A DNA stretch of 48,627 nt, taken from positions 1 through 48,627 of the forward strand of contig JAFRBX010000006.1 in NCBI GenBank assembly GCA_017404665.1, read 5' to 3'. Of this stretch, positions 38,441 to 47,580 are shown in pieces; within the stretch, counting starts at the first letter, position 1; every line of letters starts with the position of its first letter. The translations under genes were made by a program, and so were the position numbers. The notes under the pieces were generated by a model. It was not told the origin of the DNA and ran no database searches. It saw only the letters and a program-made list of their open reading frames with translations. This DNA comes from Ruminococcus sp. (GTDB lineage: Bacteria > Bacillota > Clostridia > Oscillospirales > Acutalibacteraceae).

Positions 38441-39670
38441 ATGAAATACATCAGCCGACATATGGAAAACCGTATCTTAGAGTTGAGCAAGTCATACTCT
38501 GTGATATTACTGACGGGACCCCGACAGGCGGGCAAAACGACCATGCTGCGGGAACTGGCTGAGAAAGAGAATATCGGCCGCCGTTATGTGACTCTGGACG
38601 ACCTTACCGAGCGGGACATGGCGAAAAATGATCCCGCTCTGTTTCTGCAGCTTCATAAGCCTCCGGTGCTGATCGACGAGGTGCAGTATGCCCCGGAGTT
38701 GTTCACCTATATCAAGATCTACGTCGACGAGCATCATAATCCCGGCGACTTCTGGATGACGAGATCGCAGATTTTCCGACTCATGCGCGGCGTGCAGGAA
38801 TCACTGACCGGGCGTGTGGCGCTTCTGCACATGTCGCCCATGTCTCAGCGTGAGATCATCGGCGCTCCCTGCGTGCCGTTTACAACGGATATGGAGCAGC
38901 TGCTCGCCGAGCGGGATCAGATTCAGCCCGTCACTACGCCGGAGCTGTTCGAGCGTCTGTGGCGCGGTTCCATGCCGGGTTTGATCAGCGGTCAAACGCC
39001 GGATAGGAATGTCTTCTACTCGTCCTATCTTTCCACATATGTGGAGAGGGATGTGCGTGAGCTTTCCGGTAATGTGGATGCGTTGAAATTCAATCGTTTT
39101 GTTACCGCCGTTGCCGCCCGCTGCTCGCAGCTTTTGAACTATAACGCGCTGGCTGAGGACGCTGACATTGATATCCAGACCTCCAAAGCATGGATCAATA
39201 TTCTCGAAACGCTGGGGATCATCTTCCTGTTGCATCCGTATTCCAACAATGTCCTCAAGCGCACCATCAAGACGCCGAAGGTGTACTTCTACGATACGGG
39301 TCTGGTCTGCTATCTCACGCGCTGGTCCTCCCCGGAGGTAGCCGAGAGTGGCGCCATGAGCGGCGCGCTGCTAGAAAACTACACCGTATCGGAGATTATG
39401 AAAAGCTATCAAAACGCTGGACTTGAGCCGTATCTCTACTTCTACCGAGACCGCGACGCAAAGGAGATCGACGTGATCCTCGAGGGTGACGGCAAGCTCT
39501 GCCCGCTGGAAATCAAAAAGACCGCCACACCGGACAAGCGCCTGACTCGTGTCTTCAATGTGATCAACAAGTCACCGCTTCAACTCGGAATCGGCGCTGT
39601 GCTTTGTATGGCAGAAAAATTCAGCGCCTTTGACAGCAATAACCTGATCATCCCGATCTGGATGATATGA
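38441..39670 (+). CDS. AAA_14/DUF4143 ATP-binding protein
   Basis: A 409-residue protein with Walker A LTGPRQAGKTTML and Walker B VLIDEVQYAPELF. The C-terminal half is a DUF4143 region with PKVYFYDTGLVCYLTRW and an LENYTVSEIMKS segment. Near the end, FYRDRDAKEIDVILE ... PLEIKKTATP resembles a PD-(D/E)xK nuclease-like fold. Sensor motif TGSQ of the family reads TRSQ here. The family is common in anaerobes, with no clear function. ATG 38441 was chosen (GGTGG upstream) since the longer frame starts within the promoter. Confidence 0.85.
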   Translation: MKYISRHMENRILELSKSYSVILLTGPRQAGKTTMLRELAEKENIGRRYVTLDDLTERDMAKNDPALFLQLHKPPVLIDEVQYAPELFTYIKIYVDEHHNPGDFWMTRSQIFRLMRGVQESLTGRVALLHMSPMSQREIIGAPCVPFTTDMEQLLAERDQIQPVTTPELFERLWRGSMPGLISGQTPDRNVFYSSYLSTYVERDVRELSGNVDALKFNRFVTAVAARCSQLLNYNALAEDADIDIQTSKAWINILETLGIIFLLHPYSNNVLKRTIKTPKVYFYDTGLVCYLTRWSSPEVAESGAMSGALLENYTVSEIMKSYQNAGLEPYLYFYRDRDAKEIDVILEGDGKLCPLEIKKTATPDKRLTRVFNVINKSPLQLGIGAVLCMAEKFSAFDSNNLIIPIWMI

Positions 39671-39708
39671 AATAAGAACATTTAGTATTAAAACATGGAG
39701 GAACGAAA

Positions 39709-41628
39709 ATGGCATGCACTTTTATTGAGGAACTTAGCAAACTGAGAAAACTCTCTATGGAGTCGGTGGAGAACACGGAATCTTTTGCACCGTACAAGAG
39801 ATACCTGCATGTTGTTCGTCCCGTTGAAGAAGAGCTCCGCGCCTTGCTCAGAATTGTAAATCAAAAAAACAAAAAGTGCCTTGTGCTATTATGCGGTAGC
39901 GCAGGAGACGGAAAATCACACTTGATATCGTATCTCCGACATGTTGATTCGGAAAGGCTTCTTGACTCTTTTGAGCCATATAACGACGCAACAGAGAGTA
40001 GTGCACCTGAGTTAACATCTGTCGACACGCTCTACGATAAACTCGCTCCATTCAATGATGAGAATTATCAGGTCGACGATGGCTATAAAATGATTCTTGC
40101 GATTAATCTCGGCACGCTCAACAATTTCATTGAATCAGATAAAGGGAAAGCGTTTACACAATTAAAAAAATATGTAGAAGATAATGAAATCTTTTCTTCA
40201 TATACTCGAAAAGATGATTATATCACAGATAGTGTTTTCCAACATATTAGTTTTGCGGATTATCAAGTCTTTTCATTGAAAGAAGACAGTGTGGGTATAG
40301 ATTTTCTAAGTTCACTCATTGGAAAAGTATTCTGCAAGAACGAAGAGAATCCATTCTTTAAAGCATATAAAAGCAATGCCTCATGCTCTCTTTGTCAAAG
40401 ATGTCCGGTTCGGCACAATTATGAGTTTTTGTCCAATCAGGATCATCAAAAAGCGATCATAAAGAAAATAGTGGAAGTCGTAATCAAGGACAAGGCGATT
40501 GTATCAACGCGCGACATCCTAAATTTGCTCTATGATATTATTGTTCATCCGAAGTTCGATTATAGTGAAATGTGTCATGATGCCGCATCAGAGGTCAAAT
40601 ATCTTACCAAGTACATTCAGTATTCGACACCAATGCTTATATATGAATACGATGATATCTCTCCCTTGATCAATTCAATGCGAAAACATGATATTTTAAA
40701 AGAACGGCAGTCCGAAATGGATAATGCAGCAATGCGTTTCCATTCACTCGAAAACATTTATGAGGCTTTTACAGAAGCGACTAGAGATACGCCGTATGAG
40801 CGTTTGAATGAAATAACAAAAATAGCTGTTTTAGGTGGTATTAAACCAGAACTGAAAAAAATAGTCTATCGTTTTATAGTCCGTACAAAAGAATTAAAAG
40901 GAGAGTATCAGACGAGTGCCCAGAAAGAACTATTGTCGGAGTATCTAAAATACTTGTACTACCAGCATAGTGGGAAAGAAAAGCATCTTAAGAAGCTTTA
41001 CGAAGCGACAAAGAAAGCTATCATGAATTGGGACGGACAGTTTGACAGTGATTATATCTGTATCGATGATTCTAATGAACGTTTTTGGGTGATAGAACAA
41101 TTGTTGATACAGCCTGCATTATACAAATCAAAGGAAACTGATGCTGATGAAGTACTTCGGTTTTCGACAAATGTTAAAGTCCGCTTTAAGAAATCAAATG
41201 GTGATGATCTTGAGACAGCGGAAATTGATATGGACTACGCACTCTTTGAAATGATTTCTTCAATGAGGGATGGCTATCGTCCGACGGTACAGGATAAAAA
41301 TGAACATGCGGATTTTGTTAGTTTTGTTCAGCGACTGATTGAGTTTGGAAACAAAGGTATGCGAATTGAACTCCTTCCAAAGGATATCCAGAGAGATTGT
41401 GGTATGATGCTAAATCTTACAGAAGAGACCTTAATCCTCTTAACGAAAGTGTGCATTAAAGATCAAGAAAAGATGCGACTTAATGATGTTTTCTCGGAGT
41501 TCGAGGCGCGTGGTGTTTTCTTGGATAACCTTTCCAAAGAGCAGGTAATGCGCTATTATGAAAGACTTAATCTGATAGAAAAGAAGAGCGATAGTGGGGA
41601 TGCGCAGTATGTTAAACGAATTCTATAA
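39709..41628 (+). CDS. dptF: DNA phosphorothioation-dependent restriction protein DptF
   Basis: DptF, together with DptG and DptH, restricts DNA that lacks phosphorothioate marks. The 639-residue protein has Walker A GSAGDGKS (residues 63-70) near the N-terminus, an ILAINLGTLNNF strand, and a Cys cluster C226-x2-C229-x2-C232 with His236 (CSLCQRCPVRH) that may bind a metal. It ends in a helical YYERLNLIEKK segment. The frame is intact. GGAGG precedes ATG 39709. The stop overlaps the dptH start by 20 bases, leaving no room for dptG. This and the next genes are clearly AT-richer than the flanks, a sign of transfer. Confidence 0.85.
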   Translation: MACTFIEELSKLRKLSMESVENTESFAPYKRYLHVVRPVEEELRALLRIVNQKNKKCLVLLCGSAGDGKSHLISYLRHVDSERLLDSFEPYNDATESSAPELTSVDTLYDKLAPFNDENYQVDDGYKMILAINLGTLNNFIESDKGKAFTQLKKYVEDNEIFSSYTRKDDYITDSVFQHISFADYQVFSLKEDSVGIDFLSSLIGKVFCKNEENPFFKAYKSNASCSLCQRCPVRHNYEFLSNQDHQKAIIKKIVEVVIKDKAIVSTRDILNLLYDIIVHPKFDYSEMCHDAASEVKYLTKYIQYSTPMLIYEYDDISPLINSMRKHDILKERQSEMDNAAMRFHSLENIYEAFTEATRDTPYERLNEITKIAVLGGIKPELKKIVYRFIVRTKELKGEYQTSAQKELLSEYLKYLYYQHSGKEKHLKKLYEATKKAIMNWDGQFDSDYICIDDSNERFWVIEQLLIQPALYKSKETDADEVLRFSTNVKVRFKKSNGDDLETAEIDMDYALFEMISSMRDGYRPTVQDKNEHADFVSFVQRLIEFGNKGMRIELLPKDIQRDCGMMLNLTEETLILLTKVCIKDQEKMRLNDVFSEFEARGVFLDNLSKEQVMRYYERLNLIEKKSDSGDAQYVKRIL

Positions 41629-44600
41629 ATATATAGCAAATAATGTTGTCGGATTTTTCCAGGGAAGAGCAGATGCTATCCATCCAGGAGAGCGTTATTG
41701 CTTGCGCTTAGACACCGCCGAGATGGTTGAGGGTGTTGATCGTGAATTGAGAAAAAGAACCGCTCTCGATCATATTCAAGGTATCTTTCATTATAAGGAC
41801 GTGTATGATACCTTTACAATTAGATTGTCTTCTTCGTTGGAGATTATAGTTGCCTCGAAGATCAATGGGATGACAGATGATTTCTTGGCAACTCTTCGAA
41901 ATGCGGAATTGACAGACCAACATTTTCCAATTCTGATGATTACATATTCCCCAATTGACACGATCACAAGTGGTACTGGAGATTTAGCTGCAAATGGTAT
42001 GCCATTCCATGCGGCGTCTATTGTCAATAAAGTTAAGGTCGAAATCAAGAGTGCAGAATTATCTACTGCAGATCGAATTCTTCTTGAACTTGAACTTGAG
42101 CGCAAGCAAGGTGATCGTTTTAGCGACAAGTCATCTCTTTTCGAATACAGCGACCTTCTGACCGTGTTGGGTAGAGGGTATGTAATTGACAGCGATTTTG
42201 CGGCTTTTTCTCTATTAACAGATGATCAACTGCCTTTGATTCCAGGTGATAAGATTCGCAATCGCTTATTAGAGAACCATCAGTTTTTTGATCAGATCGA
42301 CCGTGTTTTCCGACATGGAAATATTGCAGATGCTCTTGAGAAAGAATATGATGAGCCCTTTATCAAGCATCTATTAGACGCTAAGAAAGCTGGGACACCG
42401 TGGTATGAGAATTACACTTATGCTATGGTGAAGAGTTCGCGTGATAAAGTAAAACGTAAATTAGACAACCCATTGAGCATTAATAATGAGGATATAGATG
42501 CTTTCTCGGAATCTGCTATTGAGTATTCTTTTCCGGCAGACACATTAATGTTCATACGCAATGATGGTGAAACTCGGGCAAAACAAAGAAAAAAGAATGT
42601 TCTTATTTTCAATCCGGACCAGCGTGCTTCTGTAACTGTTAGGGTGCATACAAATATTGCAATTAGACAATTATCGGTTGACTCTGTTGGTGCAACTGTA
42701 TCAATTGTCGGTAGAGAACTGTCAATCGATATAGCTGCAAATGGATGCGTTTTTTCAAGAACAGATATAAAAGACAACAACAATAACATTACTTACCGAA
42801 TCAAAATATGTGTTCTTAATCTTTCACCTAATTATTTAGAGAATCTACGAACTTGTTACTTTATTTATGCAAAGAATGCAACAAAAGGGAGTATTCAAGC
42901 AGTTGGTCTTGAAAAAGAACTGGTAATTAATCCGCGGCAAGAGGAGATGATGTCTGAAACGGTACGGCCTAACGAGACATATGAATGCAATTATGACCAG
43001 ACTTTGATATTAGGAATGACTGATGATGTCATGGATACCGACGCGGGAACTATTGCAATTCAAATTAAGTGTGGAGCTGTGATTATTCCGCTCCAAATCA
43101 AGGACGAACCAGTTAAACCTATCGAGCTTACGGGAATTAGTGCGTTTGTAAGAAAACATGCTGAAAAGCGTGGTATGGAATACCGCAATGGGAAGATTAT
43201 TTCCGGAACGACTGAATTTTTTACAAAATCTCCATTTAAGGATAGTCTTATAATGGAAAATGAAATTGTGCAAAAAGGCTGGATGGCCGTGAATGAGACT
43301 GTCAACGGATTGGAAGAGTATAAACTTGATGTACCGAATGCAGTTCGAAATGCTTATTCTGATCTACTCGAAGAAATGAAACGACAGCATCAATTGCCCA
43401 GTCTGGCATATCTTTCCGGTAAGCTGAAACTTCTTGCCGAAAAATATGTCAGTGAAGTTGAAAAAGCGTTGTTTAGTATTCAGGCTGGACAAACATTACT
43501 CCCTCAGCAAAATGATTTGCTTCTCATTGGAGCAGTAATTCGGGTTTACGACGAACACACAATTGCCCTAAGCCCTCTTCACCCTCTAAATGTTCTTTAT
43601 CAGTTGATGCTGATTAAGGAAAAGCAGGTTGGAGACATTCGTGATAATTTGGTAGAGAAACTATCATCGCTTTATTTACTTCCGTATCTAAAATACTCAG
43701 ATAAAACTTTGTATTGTGCAGTTGAACAAAGGCACTTGCCAGAGTGGCACATCTATGCTCAGGCAAGTAATAAAAGGTATCAAGGGGCACGTAATTTTGT
43801 CCAGAAGCTAGTAACTGAAAAGATTAACCAGTATATAGATCATTTTACCTTCCTATTTGATGATCTAGGGAATGATCAATTTTGTATCAACCTTGTGAAT
43901 ATGGGCGATTGTAGGGAGGTACTGCAAGGATTAATTCGATATTATACGCGGGAGCTTAATGCAGAAAAAACTCCTGAAGCTCTGAAACAATTTGTCCTGA
44001 ATATTTACTGTGAACAAGGTGCCTATAATGATTTTTCAGTATTATCGGATCAGAAAAAGCTAAGAGAGTATATCCAGACTTATGGGAAGAGCGTTGAGGA
44101 CGTTAGTGAAATGGCGCTAATCCTTAGCAACAAAATTCAGTGTTATTACCGAAGCCCGAAAGAAGAAAAGTATGAATATGCCCATCTCACTTTTTATGAA
44201 ATGGAGAACTCCAGCGATGATGGCGATAGCCGTATGGATTCCATTACAACGGGAGTTTCTTTAGGTGGCGTGATCTCTGGAACACCATCTGTGCTTAACT
44301 CCAATTGGTATAAAACCGGGTTTGGTACAAAACATGCACCAGGTAATCGCCTTCTCCGAATGGCAAAACAGTATAATGCTCTGGCACGCGTCGCTTTCTC
44401 GTCGGGTAGTTCTTTCGAGCCGGAATCTGCGATTTTTACCTCAATTGCTAACAGTGGAAAAGGTCAGATTGGAAAGATATATGATTCATCAAATTGGGTT
44501 GTTTTTGTCGACCCTAAAGTGGATTTGTCCTTCTTTAAGCCTAGTGAGAAAGATGGTCAGGACTTGATGATTATCCACTATAGCGATCAGTATACTTCGG

Positions 44601-45262
44601 CAAGTGGGTATGATGACATTACTGTCACACAGAAATCAGAACAATACGAGGAAATCATTCAAGATCAGCTTCGCCAGAAGGGTGTGTCTGCTACAAAAAC
44701 GCATGTACATGATATTATTAGCCTCTTCAATGCTATCAACGGTGGATGGATGCTGAGATTGATTTCCGCGAAGAAGCTTGCAGGAGCTGTGGATAGCAAT
44801 TTTAGTCGTGAAAAAATAAGTATCCTTTCTGCGGTTAAGCTTTGTATGGCTTATTACTCTCATAACAGTATAGTATGGATACCAATATCCCTAGAGGAAA
44901 TGCTCCGCGTATCTGGTGGCGCTGGCTATTCTCCTAATGATGGTTTGCTTTCTGCAAAGAGTCTAGGGTTTGAAAAAGGACCAACCAGCGATGATATTCT
45001 TTTAGTAGGTATCGAAGGGCCAATTGACGATATTAAGGTATACCTACACCCGGTTGAGGTGAAGATTGGACAGAATCCTGCAGCTGTAATCTCCAAAGCC
45101 CATAGTCAAGTGCTGAACACTTACAACGGCCTTTGGAAAGCTCTTTGGCCCGATGAAGATCGAGATGCCTTGGAGTGTAAATTGTCGAGGAATTTTTTGA
45201 TGCAGTTGGTGATTGTAAGCTGCGAAAAAATGCAGCTTTACAATGTTTATCCCAACGAGTGA
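41609..45262 (+). CDS. dptH: DptH, N-terminal part (split by an in-frame TGA)
   Basis: The first 1217 residues of a DptH-type restriction protein. It begins MLNEFYKYIANNVVGFFQGR, as I recall for DptH, followed by a beta-rich middle region and a late segment (GILVGIEGPID-like LLVGIEGPIDDIKVYLHPVE, VKIGQNPAAVISKAHSQVLN) that resembles a nuclease-like core. At 45260-45262 TGA breaks the frame, and the same frame resumes with W-D-T-V-V-E. DptH proteins are about 1700 residues or more; this part alone lacks the ATPase. Starts at GTG 41594 or ATG 41600 are alternatives. Probably a pseudogene unless the stop is read through. Confidence 0.72.
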   Translation: MLNEFYKYIANNVVGFFQGRADAIHPGERYCLRLDTAEMVEGVDRELRKRTALDHIQGIFHYKDVYDTFTIRLSSSLEIIVASKINGMTDDFLATLRNAELTDQHFPILMITYSPIDTITSGTGDLAANGMPFHAASIVNKVKVEIKSAELSTADRILLELELERKQGDRFSDKSSLFEYSDLLTVLGRGYVIDSDFAAFSLLTDDQLPLIPGDKIRNRLLENHQFFDQIDRVFRHGNIADALEKEYDEPFIKHLLDAKKAGTPWYENYTYAMVKSSRDKVKRKLDNPLSINNEDIDAFSESAIEYSFPADTLMFIRNDGETRAKQRKKNVLIFNPDQRASVTVRVHTNIAIRQLSVDSVGATVSIVGRELSIDIAANGCVFSRTDIKDNNNNITYRIKICVLNLSPNYLENLRTCYFIYAKNATKGSIQAVGLEKELVINPRQEEMMSETVRPNETYECNYDQTLILGMTDDVMDTDAGTIAIQIKCGAVIIPLQIKDEPVKPIELTGISAFVRKHAEKRGMEYRNGKIISGTTEFFTKSPFKDSLIMENEIVQKGWMAVNETVNGLEEYKLDVPNAVRNAYSDLLEEMKRQHQLPSLAYLSGKLKLLAEKYVSEVEKALFSIQAGQTLLPQQNDLLLIGAVIRVYDEHTIALSPLHPLNVLYQLMLIKEKQVGDIRDNLVEKLSSLYLLPYLKYSDKTLYCAVEQRHLPEWHIYAQASNKRYQGARNFVQKLVTEKINQYIDHFTFLFDDLGNDQFCINLVNMGDCREVLQGLIRYYTRELNAEKTPEALKQFVLNIYCEQGAYNDFSVLSDQKKLREYIQTYGKSVEDVSEMALILSNKIQCYYRSPKEEKYEYAHLTFYEMENSSDDGDSRMDSITTGVSLGGVISGTPSVLNSNWYKTGFGTKHAPGNRLLRMAKQYNALARVAFSSGSSFEPESAIFTSIANSGKGQIGKIYDSSNWVVFVDPKVDLSFFKPSEKDGQDLMIIHYSDQYTSASGYDDITVTQKSEQYEEIIQDQLRQKGVSATKTHVHDIISLFNAINGGWMLRLISAKKLAGAVDSNFSREKISILSAVKLCMAYYSHNSIVWIPISLEEMLRVSGGAGYSPNDGLLSAKSLGFEKGPTSDDILLVGIEGPIDDIKVYLHPVEVKIGQNPAAVISKAHSQVLNTYNGLWKALWPDEDRDALECKLSRNFLMQLVIVSCEKMQLYNVYPNE

Positions 45263-45274
45263 TGGGATACTGTT

Positions 45275-46732
45275 GTGGAGGATTATCGAGAAGCACTGCT
45301 TAATGAACAATACCGGTTTTCGGATGCGTTAGATGATATGATCGGAAAAGGGACTATTATCTCCTTTAAAACTGATGCACTTAACAAAAGTGGTCAAGTC
45401 AAAGATGAGGTTTGTACACTTGAGATGCCCGAAAAGCTTGGATCAGAGTATATGATCAAATCTGCCAGTAAAATAGAGGAAGATTTGGATTCCAGCAGGC
45501 AAGAATTACCCGACCGGATAAAATACTTGTATAGCTCGAATGAAATGTCTTCATCCAAAGCTCAAGCTCCTTTGACAGCTTCTGTGCTTGATGAATCATT
45601 AAGTTCTTGTGAGGATTATCCTTCAACGCCAGTTGATGAAAAGGAGAAGCCCGCTTATGATCAGGAGAATTGCGACCCGTCAATAAATGCTATAACAGAT
45701 TCCGTTCAAGAAAACGTGCCAGAAAAGAGAGAGCCAATGGAAGAACGCCAAGGAATGGAGATCCTTTTCGGGGAAGATATCTCAAACGGAAAAGAGCTCC
45801 TTTGGCTTCCCAATGATACAAACAAGGTGTTTCATACCAATACTGGTATTATTGGAACGATGGGCACAGGTAAAACTCAATTTACCAAGTCCATTATTAC
45901 GCAGCTTTATCGAGACCAGGCACATAATTTTGATGGCTCACCGTTGGGAATTCTGATTTTCGACTACAAGGGTGACTATAATGAGAGCAAAGAAGACTTC
46001 ATAGTAGCAACCAACGCAAAGGTGTTGAAACCCTATCATTTGCCATTTAATCCTCTTGCTTTAACAAAGGCTAAGGTCTTTAAACCATTGCTACCTATTC
46101 ACACAGCAAATGCATTTAAAGATACGCTCTCAAAAGTGTATGGTCTTGGTGCCAAGCAGCAAAACACATTATTCTCATGTATTACACAGGCGTACACAGC
46201 AAAAGGTATTAAGGCCGGGGATCCTTCTACATGGGGCAATATTCCCCCAACATTCGATATGGTATACAATATTTATTTGAATGATGAAGAGATCAAGAAG
46301 ACGGATTCTTTAGCTGCAGCGATGGAGAAACTGCACCAATTTGAAGTCTTTGAAGGTGATCCAACCAAGACACTATCATTGTTTGATCTACTGAAGGGTG
46401 TTGTTGTTGTTGATCTATCTGGATATGATTCTGATATACAAAACCTGATCGTTGCAATCACATTAGATCTTTTCTATTCCCAGATGCAGGCATCGGGATC
46501 AAGCAAGATGGACCATCAATATCGCCAGCTGACAAAACTGATTTTGGTCGATGAGGCAGACAACTTTATGAGCGAAGAGTTCCCTGCGTTGAAGAAGATA
46601 CTTAAAGAGGGACGTGAATTTGGCGTAGGAACAATTCTGTCAACACAGTTCCTAAAACACTTTGGTACATCTGATGATGATTATGCCAAGTATATCCTTA
46701 CTTGGGTTGTTCATAATGTCGCAGATGCGTAA
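45275..46732 (+). CDS. dptH: DptH, C-terminal HerA/VirB4-like ATPase part, truncated
   Basis: Same frame as the preceding part, after the TGA. A GTG at 45275 could reinitiate, but has no clear ribosome binding site. The product (485 residues) holds an acidic low-complexity linker (about 70-165) and then the ATPase of DptH: HTNTGIIGTMGTGKTQFTKS with Walker A GTMGTGKT (194-201), GILIFDYKGDYN, VVVDLSGYDSDIQNLIV, LILVDEADNFM (Walker B) and FGVGTILSTQFLKHF. The protein stops at VVHNVADA, where the sequence changes to a cysteine desulfurase, so the C-terminal end of the ATPase is lost. Confidence 0.72.
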   Translation: MEDYREALLNEQYRFSDALDDMIGKGTIISFKTDALNKSGQVKDEVCTLEMPEKLGSEYMIKSASKIEEDLDSSRQELPDRIKYLYSSNEMSSSKAQAPLTASVLDESLSSCEDYPSTPVDEKEKPAYDQENCDPSINAITDSVQENVPEKREPMEERQGMEILFGEDISNGKELLWLPNDTNKVFHTNTGIIGTMGTGKTQFTKSIITQLYRDQAHNFDGSPLGILIFDYKGDYNESKEDFIVATNAKVLKPYHLPFNPLALTKAKVFKPLLPIHTANAFKDTLSKVYGLGAKQQNTLFSCITQAYTAKGIKAGDPSTWGNIPPTFDMVYNIYLNDEEIKKTDSLAAAMEKLHQFEVFEGDPTKTLSLFDLLKGVVVVDLSGYDSDIQNLIVAITLDLFYSQMQASGSSKMDHQYRQLTKLILVDEADNFMSEEFPALKKILKEGREFGVGTILSTQFLKHFGTSDDDYAKYILTWVVHNVADA

Positions 46733-47231
46733 AAAAAGGTACCGTCTCCCTCCAGTAAAGCCGATCATGTATGGTGGCGGACAAGAACACGGTATTCGTC
46801 CGGGAACACTACCGACTGCTTTGATTGCAGGCTTTGGTGAAGCCTGCGCTATAGCAGAGAAAGAAGCAGCGCAAGACAATGCCACGTGCTGCAAAATAAA
46901 AGAATCGCTACTTAATCTGCTTGAAAAGTCTGGTGTGGAGTATGTAATTAATGGAGATCAAAAACACTGTGTTCCGACAACCCTAAATGTCAGCTTTTTA
47001 GGTGTATCCTCTGAGGCGTTGATGTTAGCAACAAAACAATATTGTGGAGTTTCTAATGGGTCTGCATGTACATCGAGTAGCTATAGCCATAGTCATGTGC
47101 TTTCTGCTATGCACCTACCGGATGAAAGAATCGAAAGTGCGATCCGGATCAGTTGGGGAGGCGATGAAAGTCAAAACTCTATTCAAAATGAACTCTATAA
47201 TTTGCTACAAACAGTCAAAAAACTTCAATAA
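46725..47231 (+). pseudogene. dndA: DndA-type cysteine desulfurase, 3' half only
   Basis: A 168-residue fragment: KPIMYGGGQEHGIRPGTLPT, then a helix, and CGVSNGSACTSSSYSHSHVL with the catalytic Cys in the SACTS loop, then AIRISWGGDES. This is the C-terminal half of a class V aminotransferase-type desulfurase (DndA/NifS). The PLP-binding half with the Lys is missing. Its frame begins within the last codons of the dptH remnant. It cannot act as a desulfurase alone. The context makes DndA, the sulfur donor for phosphorothioation, more likely than housekeeping IscS. No dndB-E follows. Confidence 0.8.
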
Positions 47232-47403
47232 AACTACTGTACCGCAGCGAGGACAGCGGCGCTAAGTGCGGTCCTGACTGGATCGTGGGTGTTGTCATGC
47301 AGGAGATGAGATCCACAGAGCACAAAAGGAGTTAGACAAGAGAATGAAATTAAGTTGCTAATTGTCTAGAATACGCTGAAAGCAGTGGAGCCAATAATAA
47401 ATT

Positions 47404-47448
47404 AGTGCGACTTTGTGTCGGAGATTCCGACGCAGAGCCGCACTTTTG
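47404..47448 (+). terminator. Terminator between the Dnd remnant and the Fic gene
   Basis: AGTGCG...TGTCGGA (from 47404) pairs over about 18 positions, with two wobble pairs and one mismatch, with TCCGACGCAGAG.CGCACT ending at 47444, then TTTT. In the rest of 47232-47580 I see a short coding-like scrap, 10-bp direct repeats and a promoter. Confidence 0.65.
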
Positions 47449-47500
47449 CTATTTGGAGGTTTGAGAAGAGAATCCCTGAAGAAATACTATAAAGAGAAAT

Positions 47501-47562
47501 AATGAAAAATAGTGAAAAATAGTGAAATTTTAGTGGAATTATTCGTCCGTTTATGGTATAAT
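47501..47562 (+). promoter_or_regulatory. Promoter with 10-bp direct repeats upstream of the Fic gene
   Basis: AATGAAAAAT, AGTGAAAAAT, AGTGAAATTT and TAGTGGAATT follow each other at 47501-47540 with a strict 10-base period. TGGTATAAT (47554-47562) is an extended -10 box. Repeats in phase with the helix suggest a bound regulator or bent A-tract DNA. Confidence 0.6.
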
Positions 47563-47580
47563 ACCAGTGAGGTGTTTGTC

